Part shown: positions 52,761 to 63,043 of the stretch, in pieces
Numbering within the stretch: position 1 is the first letter of the stretch
Layout: each line of letters opens with the position of its first letter
Assembly (NCBI RefSeq): GCF_014857905.1
Contig: NZ_JACYXE010000006.1
Span: forward strand, 186,001 to 250,000
DNA length: 64,000 bases
Reading direction: 5' to 3'
From: Agilicoccus flavus
Lineage (GTDB): Bacteria > Actinomycetota > Actinomycetes > Actinomycetales > Dermatophilaceae
The notes under the pieces: generated by a model
What the model was told of the DNA's origin: nothing
The model's input: the letters and a program-made list of their open reading frames with translations, nothing else
Databases searched by the model: none
Translations under genes and position numbers: made by a program

Positions 52761-53899
52761 AGGGCGCGGTGGCCCTGGCCGCGGCCGCCCTCCTGCTCGC
52801 CGTCGGCGACGTCGACGCCGCCGACGTGGCCCGGGTGTGGGAGCGGACCTGGCCGATCCTGCTCTTCCTCCTCGCGGGGAGTCTCGTCGCCGAGCTGTGC
52901 GACGCCGCGGGCCTCTTCGACCGCGCGGCGCACCTCGTGGCCCGCGCGGGGCGGGGCAGCCGGCTGCGCCTGTTCCTCCTGGTCTGCCTCCTGGCGGTGG
53001 CGGTCACCGTCGTGCTCAGCCTCGACACGACGGCGGTGTTGCTCACCCCCGTGCTCCTCACCCTCGCCGCCTCGATCCGGGTCGACGCACGTCCCTTCGC
53101 GTACGTCTGCGTCTGGCTCGCGAACGCGGGCAGTCTCCTGCTGCCGGTCTCGAACCTGACCAACCTGCTGGCCGCCCAGCGGCTGGGTGTGAGCGCGGCC
53201 GGGTTCGTCGCGCTGACGTGGGCCCCGGCCGCGGCCTGCGCCGTGACGGTCGTGGCCTACGCCGCACTCCGGTTCCACGTGCCGCTGCGGGGCCGGTACG
53301 ACCCCCCGACGGCGCCGCCCCGGACCGACACGGCCCTCCTGGCCGCCTCGGTGGTCGCGGTCGCCGGGTTCGCCGTCGCCGTCCTCGCCGGCGCGCACGC
53401 CTGGGCCGCGGCGGGCGGGGCGGCGCTCGTGCTGCTGCTCGCATTCGCCGCGCGGGCGCCGGCCCGGATCGCCCCGGGGCGGTTGGCCCGGATGCTGCCG
53501 TTCGACCTCGCGGCGTTCGCCTTCGGGCTCTTCGTCGTCGTCGGCTCCCTCGTCGATCACCTGACCCCGCTGCTCGGGTCCGCGGCCCCCGGGACGTGGG
53601 GGCCGTGGGCGCTCGCCGGGGCCTCGGCCCTCGCGGCCAACGCGGTGGACAACCTGCCCGCCTACCTCGCGTTCGAGGGGTTCGTCGGGCCCGATCCGAC
53701 CCGGCTCACGGCGGTGCTCGTGGGGGTGGGGGCCGGCCCCCTGATCCTGCCGTGGGCCTCGCTCGCGAACCTGCTGTGGTGGCAGCGGTGCCGGGCCCGC
53801 GGGCTCGAGGTGCGGGCCCGCGACCTGGCCCGGGAGGGTGCCCCGGTGGCGATCCTCGCGGTCGCCGCCGGGACCGCGGCGCTCGTCCTCGTCGCGTGA
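52757..53899 (+). CDS. ArsB/NhaD/SLC13-like permease
   Basis: 380-aa protein with about ten hydrophobic segments. TVVLSLDTTAVLLTPVLLTL and the LANAGSLLLPVSNLTNLLAA hairpin are typical of the ion-transporter superfamily that includes ArsB arsenite pumps, and a second NAVDNLPAYLAF motif mirrors the first. The ATG overlaps truA (ATGA). A minus-strand ArsR-type regulator lies just downstream, but arsenite as substrate is only a guess; an organic acid is equally possible. Confidence 0.8.
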   Translation: MKGAVALAAAALLLAVGDVDAADVARVWERTWPILLFLLAGSLVAELCDAAGLFDRAAHLVARAGRGSRLRLFLLVCLLAVAVTVVLSLDTTAVLLTPVLLTLAASIRVDARPFAYVCVWLANAGSLLLPVSNLTNLLAAQRLGVSAAGFVALTWAPAAACAVTVVAYAALRFHVPLRGRYDPPTAPPRTDTALLAASVVAVAGFAVAVLAGAHAWAAAGGAALVLLLAFAARAPARIAPGRLARMLPFDLAAFAFGLFVVVGSLVDHLTPLLGSAAPGTWGPWALAGASALAANAVDNLPAYLAFEGFVGPDPTRLTAVLVGVGAGPLILPWASLANLLWWQRCRARGLEVRARDLAREGAPVAILAVAAGTAALVLVA

Positions 53900-53939
53900 G
53901 GGGCGGCGCCGTCGGGGACAGGCGGGGAAGGACGGCCCG

Positions 53940-54518
53940 TCAGCGGCGGCGGGGCGGGTCGACGGGGAGGGCGCACGTCCACACCGTCACCCGACGGGCC
54001 TGCGGGTTGCCGGCCCCGACGCGCCGGTACCGGGCGAGGACGTCGGCGATCTCGGACCGCAGAGCGGAGAGCTGCTCGTCGGTGACCTGGACGAGCGCGT
54101 CGTCGAGCCCACACACCTCCTGCCACTCCAGGGGGTAGTCCGGGCGGGCCCCGATCCAGGCCTGGGCCTTCTCGGCGAAGTGGGCGACGTAGTCCCGCGC
54201 CAGCCAGTCGAGACCCGCCTCGTCGTCGTCGTCGGGGTCGTCCACGTCGAGGGGTCGGTCGGCGGTGCTCGCCGCCCAGGTGCGGCGCCGCCCCGTGCCG
54301 TGGCCGGTGTCCTCCACGAGGCCGGCGTCGGCCAGGCGGCGCAGGTGGTAGGACGTGGCGCCGGTGTTCGTGTCGAGAGCTCGCGCGAGGTCCGTGGCGG
54401 TCGCCTCGCCCAGGACGCGCAGCTCGGCCAGCAGGCGCGAGCGGAGGGGATGGGCGAGGACGCGCAGAGCGTCCCGGTCGACCGGATACGGCGCGGACGG
54501 CCCCTCGGACTCGGTCAT
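53940..54518 (-). CDS. ArsR-type winged-helix transcriptional regulator
   Basis: 192-aa protein. N-terminal winged helix-turn-helix (DALRVLAHPLRSRLLAELRV, then ATDLARALDTNTGATSYHLR) is of the HTH_20 type. The C-terminal 100 residues are acidic and then helical, with no metal-binding cysteine pair, so a classical arsenite sensor is unlikely. Start ATG 54518 has AAGGGGG upstream. Convergent with the permease. A perfect inverted repeat lies at its promoter. Confidence 0.85.
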   Translation of the reverse strand: MTESEGPSAPYPVDRDALRVLAHPLRSRLLAELRVLGEATATDLARALDTNTGATSYHLRRLADAGLVEDTGHGTGRRRTWAASTADRPLDVDDPDDDDEAGLDWLARDYVAHFAEKAQAWIGARPDYPLEWQEVCGLDDALVQVTDEQLSALRSEIADVLARYRRVGAGNPQARRVTVWTCALPVDPPRRR

Positions 54519-54533
54519 GTCGTCCCCCTTCGA

Positions 54534-54559
54534 TGCACAGATCATGTGCACATATCTTA
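54534..54559 (-). promoter_or_regulatory. Promoter and operator candidate of the ArsR-type regulator
   Basis: On the minus strand TAAGAT (54559-54554) is a good -10. Just downstream TGCACA-N5-TGTGCA (54534-54550) is a perfect inverted repeat over the predicted start, in an AT-rich patch unusual for this genome. This is the layout of an autoregulatory operator. Confidence 0.5.
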
Positions 54560-54649
54560 TGTACAGCCGGTGCGAATGAGGGTGTTCGGCCGCGTCGTCG
54601 CAGGTCAGGGCGCCGGGGTCGGCGATTCGAGCGCGAGGAGGGGAGCCGG

Positions 54650-54655
54650 TAGAGT
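54650..54655 (+). promoter_or_regulatory. Probable -10 of the rplM-rpsI promoter
   Basis: TAGAGT lies 150 bases upstream of rplM, with a weak TTCGAG (54626-54631) 18 bases before it. Confidence 0.4.
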
Positions 54656-54806
54656 GGAACCTCGTTGTGCGAAACGGCGATCCGACCCGTCCGAAGCGAT
54701 GTCGGTCCGGTTGCGCCCGACGCCTCCCGCCGGCTCCACGTAAGCAGCCGCGGCGCGGCGCGCACGACCGAGACGCTGTTCACGAGAGAAAGCAAGGGCT
54801 GTTCGC

Positions 54807-55250
54807 GTGCGTACCTACACCCCCAAGCCGGGCGACATCGAGCGCGCCTGGCACGTCATCGACGCGACCGACGTCGTGCTCGGGCGCCTCGCGTCCCAGA
54901 CCGCGCAGCTCCTGCGCGGCAAGCACAAGACGATCTTCGCGCCGCACATCGACACCGGCGACTTCGTCATCATCATCAACGCCGACAAGGTGGCCCTGAC
55001 CGGCGCCAAGCTGGAGCAGAAGAAGGCGTACAGCCACTCCGGCTACCCGGGCGGCCTGCGCGCCACCTCGTACACCGAGCTCATGGCCAAGAGCCCCGAG
55101 CGCGCCGTCGAGAAGGCGATCCGCGGCATGTTGCCGAAGAACTCCCTCGCCCGCGAGCAGATGCGCAAGCTCAAGGTGTACGCCGGCGACACCCACCCGC
55201 ACCAGGCCCAGAAGCCGGTGCCGTTCGAGATCTCGCAGGTCGCGCAGTAA
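54807..55250 (+). CDS. rplM: 50S ribosomal protein L13
   Basis: 147-aa early assembly protein. [20 protein letters not shown] and [19 protein letters not shown] are diagnostic. GTG start with GAGAAAG upstream. Confidence 0.97.
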   Translation: MRTYTPKPGDIERAWHVIDATDVVLGRLASQTAQLLRGKHKTIFAPHIDTGDFVIIINADKVALTGAKLEQKKAYSHSGYPGGLRATSYTELMAKSPERAVEKAIRGMLPKNSLAREQMRKLKVYAGDTHPHQAQKPVPFEISQVAQ

Positions 55251-55289
55251 TCGCGCCCGCGATCTGACGCAGGAACAACGAGGAGAACC

Positions 55290-55796
55290 GTGACCGACTT
55301 CACGCCCGACGTCGAGCTCGAAGAGAACGAGCCCGCCGTCTCCGAGTACACCACCGAGTCCGCGGCCGCCCCGGCCGACGGCGGCGAGGTGCGCCGCCCG
55401 TCCGCCTCGGCCCCCGGCGCGGCCACCGGCCGCCGCAAGCAGGCCATCGCCCGGGTGCGCATCGTCCCCGGCGCCGGCGAGTGGAAGATCAACGGGCGCA
55501 CGCTCGAGGAGTACTTCCCGAACAAGGTGCACCAGCAGATCGTCAACGAGCCCCTCAAGGTGCTCGAGCTCGACGGCGCCTACGACGTGCTCGTCCGCGT
55601 GCACGGCGGCGGCGCGTCCGGCCAGGCCGGCGCCGTCCGTCTCGGCGTGGCCCGCTCGCTCAACGGGGTCGACGCCGACCTCAACCGCCCGGCCCTGAAG
55701 AAGGCCGGCTTCCTGACCCGCGACGCCCGCGTCCCGGAGCGCAAGAAGGCCGGTCTGAAGAAGGCCCGCAAGGCGCCGCAGTACAGCAAGCGCTGA
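55290..55796 (+). CDS. rpsI: 30S ribosomal protein S9
   Basis: 168-aa protein whose C-terminal tail KAPQYSKR reaches the P-site tRNA. The first 45 or so residues are an acidic extension; the conserved part begins at [19 protein letters not shown] start with CGAGGAGA. Confidence 0.97.
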   Translation: MTDFTPDVELEENEPAVSEYTTESAAAPADGGEVRRPSASAPGAATGRRKQAIARVRIVPGAGEWKINGRTLEEYFPNKVHQQIVNEPLKVLELDGAYDVLVRVHGGGASGQAGAVRLGVARSLNGVDADLNRPALKKAGFLTRDARVPERKKAGLKKARKAPQYSKR

Positions 55797-55820
55797 TCGC
55801 CCTCCCGGCGAAACCCGACG

Positions 55821-55865
55821 GCGGCCCCGCACCCTGGGAGCATCGATCTCCGAGGGCGGGGTCGC
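55821..55865 (+). terminator. Hairpin between rpsI and glmM
   Basis: A 10-bp stem (55821-55830 with 55856-55865, one G-U) and a 25-base loop that contains a small GGAG/CTCC stem. Probable partial terminator. Confidence 0.5.
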
Positions 55866-55933
55866 CGTTCGCGTACCCACCCGCGGATCCGCCGGGCACG
55901 ACGTCCCGCGGATCGACAGGAAGGACCTGTTGC

Positions 55934-57283
55934 ATGGCCAAGCGACTCTTCGGCACGGACGGCGTGCGTGGCCTCGCCAATCGTGACGTCACCGCCGATC
56001 TGGCCCTTCGGCTCTCCGTGGCCGCCGCCCACGTGCTCACCGACGGCGCCGCCGCCTCCGGCCACCGCCCGACCGCGGTCGTGGGCCGCGACCCCCGCGC
56101 GTCGGGGGAGTTCCTCTCGGCGGCCGTCGTGGCCGGCCTCGCCTCGTCCGGGGTCGACGTGTACGACGCCGGCGTGCTGCCCACCCCGGCCATCGCGTTC
56201 CTCACGGCCGAGCTGGACGCCGACCTCGGCGTCATGCTCTCGGCCTCGCACAACGCGATGCCCGACAACGGCATCAAGTTCTTCGCGCGCGGCGGCCACA
56301 AGCTCGACGACGCCGTGGAGGACGCCATCGAGGCGCGCCTCGACGACGAGTGGGAGCGACCCACGGGCGACGCGGTCGGCCGGGTGCGCCCCCTCGACGA
56401 CGGCGACGCCCGCTACGTGGCGCACCTGCTGTCGGCCCTCCCGAACCGACTCGAGGGCCTCACGGTCGTCGTCGACGCCGCGCACGGCGCCGCGAGCCGG
56501 GTGTCCCCGCACGCGTTCCGGGCCGCGGGGGCCACGGTGCACGTCATCGGTGGGGAGCCGGACGGGCTCAACATCAACGACGGCTACGGATCGACCCACC
56601 TCGGGATGCTCCAGGCGGCCGTCGTCGAGCACGGCGCCCACCTCGGCGTCGCGCACGACGGCGACGCCGACCGGTGCCTCGCCGTCGACCACACGGGCGC
56701 GCCCGTCGACGGTGACCAGATCATGGCGATCCTCGCGCTCGCGATGCGCGACCACGGCACGCTGGCGTCGAACACGCTCGTCGCGACGGTGATGAGCAAC
56801 CTGGGGATGCTCCAGGCGATGGAGCGGGAGGGCGTCGCCGTCCTGCAGACGGGCGTCGGCGACCGGTACGTCCTCGAGGAGATGAAGGCGGGGGGCTTCT
56901 CCCTCGGTGGCGAGCAGTCGGGGCACGTCGTGCTCCTCGACCACGCCACCACCGGCGACGGGACCCTCACCGGGCTCCTGCTCGCGGCGCGGGTCGCGGC
57001 CACCGGGCGGACCCTCAAGGAGCTCGCCGAGGTCATGTCGCGCCTGCCGCAGTGCATGATCAACGTCAAGGGCGTCGACAAGGACGCCGTGGACGGCGAC
57101 GAGGGTGTCGCGGCCGCGGTGCGCGACGTCGAGGCGCGGCTGCACGGCACGGGGCGGGTCCTCCTGCGCAAGTCCGGCACCGAGCCCGTCGTCCGCGTCA
57201 TGGTCGAGGCCCCGACGAACGAGGAGGCCTCGAGCGTCGCCAACGAGCTCGCGGAGGTCGTGCGCGAGCGCCTGTCGCTCTGA
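55934..57283 (+). CDS. glmM: Phosphoglucosamine mutase
   Basis: 449-aa enzyme converting GlcN-6-P to GlcN-1-P for UDP-GlcNAc and the cell wall, linking to NagA (GlcN-6-P) and MurB in this window. Phosphoserine S105 lies in LSASHN, the Mg-binding DGDADR at 242-247, the sugar-binding GGEQSGHV loop and the phosphate-binding [14 protein letters not shown] near the end. ATG 55934 opens [13 protein letters not shown]. Confidence 0.96.
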   Translation: MAKRLFGTDGVRGLANRDVTADLALRLSVAAAHVLTDGAAASGHRPTAVVGRDPRASGEFLSAAVVAGLASSGVDVYDAGVLPTPAIAFLTAELDADLGVMLSASHNAMPDNGIKFFARGGHKLDDAVEDAIEARLDDEWERPTGDAVGRVRPLDDGDARYVAHLLSALPNRLEGLTVVVDAAHGAASRVSPHAFRAAGATVHVIGGEPDGLNINDGYGSTHLGMLQAAVVEHGAHLGVAHDGDADRCLAVDHTGAPVDGDQIMAILALAMRDHGTLASNTLVATVMSNLGMLQAMEREGVAVLQTGVGDRYVLEEMKAGGFSLGGEQSGHVVLLDHATTGDGTLTGLLLAARVAATGRTLKELAEVMSRLPQCMINVKGVDKDAVDGDEGVAAAVRDVEARLHGTGRVLLRKSGTEPVVRVMVEAPTNEEASSVANELAEVVRERLSL

Positions 57284-57292
57284 CACCGACGA

Positions 57293-57336
57293 CGAACGGG
57301 CCGGTCACTCCCCGAGTGGGGTGACCGGCCCGTTCG
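57293..57336 (+). terminator. Bidirectional terminator between glmM and carbonic anhydrase
   Basis: Perfect 16-bp arms (57293-57308 with 57321-57336) with further pairing inside the 12-base loop. It lies between convergent genes. Confidence 0.8.
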
Positions 57337-57357
57337 CGTACCCGGGTGGGGTGCCGC

Positions 57358-58269
57358 TCAGATGCGGAAGTCACCGAGGTGCGAGATGACCTCGGTGCGG
57401 CCGTTCGAGAGGTGGTAGACCATGCCGACGACGCCCAGGGTGCCCGCGTCGAGGCGCTGGGCGATGGCCGGTGAGACGACCGGGAGCTGGTGCACGGTGG
57501 CGTGGACGTGCTGGACGATGCACTCGTCGAGCGTCCCGTCGCCCTCCGCCTTGGCGGTGGTGACGCTCGGCATGACGCGGTCGACGAGCGCGCGGATGTT
57601 GCCGTCGGGGAGTCGACCGGTCTCGTGCGCCCCGACGGTCGCGGCGACCGCGCCGCACGAGGCGTGGCCGACCACGGCGATGAGGGGGGTGTCGAGGTTC
57701 TCGACGGCGTAGTCGATGGTCCCGAGCGACGTCGGGCCGATGACGTGGCCGGCCGTCCGCACGACGAAGAGGTCCCCGAGGCCACGGTCGAACACGAGCT
57801 CCGGGGGGACGCGGGAGTCGGCGCAGCTGAAGACGACGGCGAAGGGCTCCTGGCCCTGCGTCAGGGCGTCGCGGCGGGCCGTGTGGTGGTTGGGGTAGTG
57901 CGGGGCGTTGCCGGTGAACCGGGAGTTGCCCTCGAGGAGGGCAGCGTAGGCCTCGGCGGGGGTGCGGGGCCGCCGGCCGGGGCCGGGAGCGACCGAGGGC
58001 GCGACGACGGGGGCGGGCGCGACCGGCGCCTGGTGGGCGACCGGCGCCTGGTGGGCGACCGGGGGCTGGTAGGCGACCGGGACCCCCGAAGTGAGGTCGA
58101 GGGCCCGCGCCGGCGCGGGCACCGCCACCGGGTACGTCGCCGGCGGCGCGGGGGTCAGGTCCAGGCCCGGGGTCGCGGTCGGCTGCTGCTCGACGACGGT
58201 GGTGGGCTGGGTCTGCGGGGCGGCGTCCGCGGTGGCGTCGTGGAACGGCGTGGTCGTCGTCATCATCAT
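57358..58269 (-). CDS. Beta-carbonic anhydrase with long Pro/Ala-rich N-terminus
   Basis: 303-aa zinc enzyme for CO2/bicarbonate interconversion. Zinc ligands are C149, H202 and C205 (FSCADSR, GHASCGA) with the D151/R153 dyad. The first 100 residues are disordered, rich in Pro, Ala, Val and Gln, with VAHQAP repeats (58023-58070). Three consecutive ATGs (58269, 58266, 58263) make the exact start uncertain. It is not a membrane protein: no segment is hydrophobic enough. Confidence 0.9.
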   Translation of the reverse strand: MMMTTTTPFHDATADAAPQTQPTTVVEQQPTATPGLDLTPAPPATYPVAVPAPARALDLTSGVPVAYQPPVAHQAPVAHQAPVAPAPVVAPSVAPGPGRRPRTPAEAYAALLEGNSRFTGNAPHYPNHHTARRDALTQGQEPFAVVFSCADSRVPPELVFDRGLGDLFVVRTAGHVIGPTSLGTIDYAVENLDTPLIAVVGHASCGAVAATVGAHETGRLPDGNIRALVDRVMPSVTTAKAEGDGTLDECIVQHVHATVHQLPVVSPAIAQRLDAGTLGVVGMVYHLSNGRTEVISHLGDFRI

Positions 58270-58411
58270 CCTCGGAGCAGGGACCGACGACCCTCAGGTT
58301 GTCGCGGGGCGCTACTCCGATCGGCCGACCGTGGCCGGAGTTAACGGCGCTCGCCGCACTCGTGGGGCGTGGCTCCCGAGCTCGACGCGTCGAGGCCGCA
58401 GTCCTCGAGAT

Positions 58412-59049
58412 CTACTGGAGGGTCAGGTCCCCGGCGCTGGCCACGACGCGTGCGCGCCCGTCCGTCAACGTGTAGGTGAGCCCGACGATGGCGAGACGCC
58501 CGTCCGCGATGCGCTCGGCGAGGCAGCGCGATCGATCCTGCAGCAGGGTCACGGTCTGCCGGACGTGCTCGCGCCCCACCTCGTCGGGTGCGGTCTCGTG
58601 TGCCCGGAACGAGGCGGTGACGCTGGGGGTGACGCGCTCGACGAGATCCCGCATGAAGCCGGGCGGCATCGAGCCCTCCTCGAAGGCGCGGATCGAGGCG
58701 GCGATGGCCCCGCACGAGTCGTGGCCCAGCACGACGATGAGGGGGACGTCGAGCTCCTGGGCGCCGAACTCGAGCGACCCCAGCGAGGTCGTGTCGACGA
58801 CGTGACCCGCGGTGCGCACGACGAACAGGTCGCCGAGGCCCCGGTCGAAGATCACCTCGGCGGCGACCCGCGAATCAGAGCATCCGAAGAACGTGGCGAA
58901 GGGGCGCTGCCCCCCGGCCAGCTCCTGTCGCCGGGCGGCGTCCTGGTTCGGATGCAGCGGGGTGCCGGCCACGAACCGGGCGTTGCCGTCGGACAGCTCG
59001 GCCCACGCCTGGGCCGGGGTGTGGGGGCGCGGGGCGAGCGGGGGCGCGG

Positions 59050-59053
<4 letters not shown>
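58412..59053 (-). CDS. Second beta-carbonic anhydrase
   Basis: 213-aa enzyme with zinc ligands C58, H111 and C114 (FGCSDSR, GHDSCGA) and the D60/R62 dyad. It lacks the long N-terminal tail of its neighbour and shares the [16 protein letters not shown] core. GTG 59053 overlaps the fumarase stop (GTGA), so it is translationally coupled to fumarase. Confidence 0.9.
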
Positions 59054-60777
<1,724 letters not shown>

Positions 60778-60945
60778 GTCGACTCCTGTCGTCCTCGCCG
60801 CGCTGTCCGGCGACGGGCCGCCACGGCCGGTCGCCTCGCCGGGACCTGCCCGGCTCGCGATTCGACGATCAGGGTAGCCGGGTCGCCGCGCCCCGCGGCG
60901 CCCGGCGGCGGCGGCGCGTGCCCGCCCCGAGGCGCGCCGGCCGGG

Positions 60946-61869
60946 TCACGCGTAGGCGGGGTCGAGCTCGTCGCGCCGGGGCGGGTTGGCGCCCGCGCGT
61001 GAGACGGTGATGGCGGCCGCCGCGAGGGCACGGTTGAGGGCCGGCTCCAGGTCGTCGATCGACGCGCCGCGGAGCCGTTCGCGCGCCTGGGTGTCGCCGA
61101 GGTACCCGAGGTCGAGCAGGCCCGAGATGAGGCCCGCCATGAACGAGTCGCCCGCCCCGACGGTGTCGACGACGTCGGCGGCGCCGAGCCCGACGTGGCG
61201 GATCTCGTCGCCGAGGCACACGAGGGCGCCGTCGCCACCGCGGGTGATGAGCCCGAGGGGGACGCCGAGGCCCTGCCAGCGGCGCAGGGCGTCCTCGAGG
61301 GAGAGGCCGTCGTAGAGCCACTCGATGTCCTCGTCGCTCGCCTTGACCACGTCCGCGAGGGCGGCGAGCCGCTCGATCTGCTCGAGCACGGACGCGGCCG
61401 TGAGCATGATCTTGGGCCGGGCGTTCGGGTCGTAGGACACCGTCCCGGTCTCGCGGGCGCGCTCGACGACGGTGACGAGGTCGTCGGCGCCGGGGCGCAT
61501 GGTGCCGGCGATCGACCCGGTGTGGAAGTGCGTCCCCGGGGCGACCTCGAGGCCCGGGTCGATCTCCCACGTGAGGTCGAAGGTGTAGGTGGCGGCGCCG
61601 TGGTCGTCGAGGTTCGCCTGAGCGGTGGGCGTCCGCTCCGCGTCGGCGCTGCGATCGGTCACCTCGACGTCCTCCTCCGCCAGCGCGGCGAGGATGCGCT
61701 CGCCCCGCTCGTCGTGGGCGACGTGGGTGGCGAGGCGCGTGCGGTGACCCAGCCGCGACAGGCCGATGGCGACGTTCGCCGGCGAACCGCCGACGTGTTC
61801 CGCCGTCCCGGTCCGGGACGTGACGATGTCGATGAGGGCTTCTCCGGCGACGATGACGGGCGCGTGCAT
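60946..61869 (-). CDS. PfkB-family carbohydrate kinase (fructokinase-like)
   Basis: 307-aa ribokinase-fold kinase. GGSPANVAIGLSRLG is at residues 27-41 and the anion hole/catalytic DTVGAGDSF near 235-243 with base D241. The family phosphorylates sugars such as fructose or ribose; the substrate cannot be told from sequence. ATG 61869 is likely leaderless (see separate entry). Confidence 0.9.
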   Translation of the reverse strand: MHAPVIVAGEALIDIVTSRTGTAEHVGGSPANVAIGLSRLGHRTRLATHVAHDERGERILAALAEEDVEVTDRSADAERTPTAQANLDDHGAATYTFDLTWEIDPGLEVAPGTHFHTGSIAGTMRPGADDLVTVVERARETGTVSYDPNARPKIMLTAASVLEQIERLAALADVVKASDEDIEWLYDGLSLEDALRRWQGLGVPLGLITRGGDGALVCLGDEIRHVGLGAADVVDTVGAGDSFMAGLISGLLDLGYLGDTQARERLRGASIDDLEPALNRALAAAAITVSRAGANPPRRDELDPAYA

Positions 61870-61876
61870 GCTGGAC

Positions 61877-61882
61877 ACCGTA
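61877..61882 (-). promoter_or_regulatory. Candidate leaderless -10 element of the PfkB kinase
   Basis: On the minus strand TACGGT ends 7 bases before the ATG (61869) and there is no Shine-Dalgarno sequence. Confidence 0.45.
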
Positions 61883-61983
61883 GTGCCCGAGCGGGGCCGG
61901 TGCGGGCCGATGCGGACCGGCATTCTTGTTCCGCGGCCCGCCCCTTGCGCACGGCCGTTCCGCCGGTGGGGGAGGATGGCTCC

Positions 61984-62652
61984 ATGCCCGACACGGATCC
62001 GCAGCCCGCCGCGACGCCGACCCCGCCGTCGGGGTCGACGAACGGTGGGACGAGGGCGGCGACGCCGGCGGCGTCGGGATCGGGAACGGGCGCGCCCGCC
62101 CGCAAGCGTCGCGGTGGTGGCATGCGCAGCCTCGTGCTGTCGATGCTCGTTCTCCTCGCCTTCGTGCTCGCGTGGTCGGCGCTCACCCCCCGGCCCGCCG
62201 GGCGCTCGTTGCCGCCGGTCGACGCCGCGTCGTCGGCCCGGACGGTCGCCGCGCAGACGGGCTGGCCGCTGCGGTTCGCGGCCACGCCGCCCGCGGGGTG
62301 GCGTCCGACGAGCGTCTCGTACGGCCCCGTCCCGGCGGGTCCGACGGTGTGGCGGGTGGGCTACCACGACGGGGAGGACCGGCGCTACCTCTCCGTCCAG
62401 CAGACGCGCTCGGCCCCGGGGGCCGCGCTGGACGGCTGGGTGTCGGCGCAGACGTACGGCGGCCGGGACACGGGCACCGTCTCCGCCGGCGGGCTGACGT
62501 GGAGCAGGAGGCTCGCCGAGGGCGACCCCACGCGGCGTTCGCTCGTCGCCCGTGACGAGGCGACGCAGATGACGTACGTCCTCGTCGGGGCCGCGGAGGA
62601 GGAGGACCTGCGCGCCTTCGCCGCCGCCCTCACCCCGTACCGGGCGGGTTGA
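61984..62652 (+). CDS. DUF4245 domain protein
   Basis: 222-aa membrane-anchored protein of unknown function found in actinobacteria. A 46-residue Pro/Thr/Ala-rich cytoplasmic start precedes one membrane helix (about 48-66) and an extracytoplasmic domain with WRPTSVSYGP and the VWRVGYHDGEDRRYLSVQQT strand pattern of DUF4245. GGGGGAGGA lies upstream of ATG 61984. Its location next to xseBA is the usual one. Confidence 0.85.
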   Translation: MPDTDPQPAATPTPPSGSTNGGTRAATPAASGSGTGAPARKRRGGGMRSLVLSMLVLLAFVLAWSALTPRPAGRSLPPVDAASSARTVAAQTGWPLRFAATPPAGWRPTSVSYGPVPAGPTVWRVGYHDGEDRRYLSVQQTRSAPGAALDGWVSAQTYGGRDTGTVSAGGLTWSRRLAEGDPTRRSLVARDEATQMTYVLVGAAEEEDLRAFAAALTPYRAG

Positions 62653-62713
62653 CCACGCCCCGATCGGCGCCCGCGGGAGCGGCCCGGATGATCCGGGGTC
62701 GACCCAGGCCGCG

Positions 62714-63043
62714 TCAGCCGTCCTCGGCCACCCGGTGCTCCAGGCGTTCCTGGGCGCCGTCGAGCCACCGCGTGCAGTGCGCCGCGAGCGCCTCCCCGCG
62801 CTCCCACAACCGCATGCTCTCCTCGAGCTCGGTCCGGCCCGCCTCCAACCGGGACACGATCGAGACGAGCTCGTCGCGCGCCTGCTCGTAGCCCATCCCG
62901 GCGATGTCGGCGTGTTCCGCCGTCGGCCCCGCCGCGACCTCGTCCGACGAGCCGGTGTCCGCGGGTGTCGCGGGGGTGGCGGCCGACGTCTGCGCCGGGT
63001 CGGGGGTGGGGTCGTCGCTGCCGGTCGGGGTCTCGTCGGTCAT
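62714..63043 (-). CDS. xseB: Exodeoxyribonuclease VII small subunit
   Basis: 109-aa protein. The conserved three-helix part is at about residues 50-100 (GYEQARDELVSIVSRLEAGR and SMRLWERGEAL). The first 45 residues are an acidic Thr/Ala/Pro extension. Its ATG overlaps the xseA stop. Confidence 0.92.
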   Translation of the reverse strand: MTDETPTGSDDPTPDPAQTSAATPATPADTGSSDEVAAGPTAEHADIAGMGYEQARDELVSIVSRLEAGRTELEESMRLWERGEALAAHCTRWLDGAQERLEHRVAEDG

